Below are positions 8,585-8,830 of a stretch of DNA of 8,830 nt, one piece after another. Below the pieces are notes generated by a model. The model saw only the letters and a list, made by a program, of their open reading frames with translations, did no database searches and was not told the DNA's origin. The DNA lies in NCBI GenBank assembly GCA_946575275.1, contig CAMNZV010000053.1, positions 1-8,830 of the forward strand, read 5' to 3'. Numbering within the stretch: the stretch's first letter is position 1; the number at the start of each line of letters is the position of its first letter. Made by a program: the position numbers and the translations under genes. This DNA is from an uncultured Clostridium sp. Lineage in GTDB: Bacteria > Bacillota > Clostridia > Clostridiales > Clostridiaceae.

Positions 8585-8675
8585 TGGCGGAGAGATAGGG
8601 ATTCGAACCCTAGGTACCCGCAAAGGTACGCCGGTTTTCAAGACCGGTGCCTTAAACCAACTCGACCATCTCTCC
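8585..8675 (-). tRNA. tRNA-Ser, anticodon UGA (reads UCN, mainly UCA)
   Basis: A 91-nt class II tRNA with encoded CCA. The acceptor stem GGAGAGA pairs with TCTCTCC. The anticodon stem CCGGT/ACCGG holds loop CTTGAAA with anticodon TGA at 8638-8640. The long variable arm GTACC/GGTAC and the T-arm GGGTTCGAATCCC complete the serine pattern. It is first in a two-tRNA operon driven by the consensus promoter at 8691-8720. Confidence 0.97.
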
Positions 8676-8690
8676 ATGACCACGAATTGT

Positions 8691-8720
8691 ATTATATCAA
8701 GTTTTTATATTAGTTGTCAA
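8691..8720 (-). promoter_or_regulatory. Consensus promoter of the tRNA-Ser(UGA)-tRNA-Ser(GCU) operon
   Basis: On the - strand TTGACA (8715-8720) and TATAAT (8691-8696) are both perfect hexamers separated by 18 bp. The expected start, near 8684, lies about 9 nt before the mature tRNA 5' end at 8675. Such strength is usual for stable RNA genes. Confidence 0.9.
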
Positions 8721-8742
8721 CAGTTATTTGAAAATTAAGTAT

Positions 8743-8775
8743 AAAAAAAGAATTCTTTTAACAGAATTCTTTTTT
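8743..8775 (-). terminator. Terminator of the upstream tRNA-Ser(UGA) copy
   Basis: A perfect 14-bp hairpin. On the - strand AAAAAAAGAATTCT pairs with AGAATTCTTTTTTT around a 6-nt loop, ending in a T-run. It follows directly on the encoded CCA of the partial tRNA, so that tRNA is terminated separately from the next two. Confidence 0.88.
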
Positions 8776-8830
8776 TGGCGGAGAGATAGGGATTCGAACC
8801 CTAGGTACCCGCAAAGGTACGCCGGTTTTC
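8776..8830 (-). tRNA. tRNA-Ser, probably anticodon UGA, 5' part outside the window
   Basis: Only the 3' 55 nt are visible: encoded CCA, acceptor 3' strand, T-arm, variable arm and the start of the anticodon loop. They are identical to the same part of the tRNA at 8585-8675. The window ends inside the anticodon (the last two bases fit TGA), so the anticodon call rests on identity with its neighbour. Confidence 0.88.

Noticed and set aside
1..8830. Bacillus-type Chi sequence AGCGG
   Set aside because: I saw no AGCGG or CCGCT in the window. The GGCGGAG words are tRNA 3' ends. The Chi of this species may differ, so absence means little.

Overview
The window looks like chromosome from a low-GC Gram-positive bacterium, most likely a Clostridium (Clostridiaceae) relative. 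The DNA is very A+T-rich and favours A/T-ending codons such as AGA and ATA. Ribosome-binding sites are strong (AAGGAG, AAAGGAG, GAGGTG) and two genes start at TTG. Recombinational repair is encoded by addB-addA, as in Firmicutes, and the tRNA-Ser sequences resemble those of Bacillus. I cannot name the species. I see no prophage, insertion sequence, CRISPR array or defence island; this is mostly housekeeping sequence.

Left part, + strand (1-1244). The first gene is cut by the window edge. It ends in a complete YkuD L,D-transpeptidase catalytic domain (peptidoglycan 3-3 cross-linking). After a 50-bp gap holding an extended -10 promoter and an inverted repeat that overlaps the ribosome-binding site comes a 184-residue stand-alone protein resembling the C-terminal domain of pyruvate kinase, of unknown function. 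A bidirectional terminator (1251-1291) separates these genes from the convergent block to the right.

Middle, - strand (1294-8434). addB and addA form a two-gene operon, transcribed right to left from a promoter at 8405-8434 and overlapping by 14 bp. Together they encode the AddAB helicase-nuclease, which resects double-strand breaks to load RecA. All key motifs of both subunits are present. AddB most likely starts at the TTG at 8365, not at the longest-frame start at 8434, which coincides with the -35 element.

Right part, - strand (8433-8830). A tRNA-Ser(UGA) gene and a tRNA-Ser(GCU) gene share a consensus promoter and one terminator. A further tRNA-Ser(UGA) gene, identical over the visible 55 nt and with its own terminator, is cut by the right edge. 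The gene order on the - strand is tRNA-Ser(UGA), terminator, promoter, tRNA-Ser(UGA), tRNA-Ser(GCU), terminator, addB promoter, addB, addA, terminator.

The most unexpected signal is inside addA. Three exact TTATCCACA 9-mers (the consensus DnaA box) plus one weaker box lie within 94 bp (2045-2138) in a nearly mirror-symmetric arrangement around a T-rich core, and another exact copy lies at 1406. This could be a DnaA-binding or DnaA-titration cluster within a gene.
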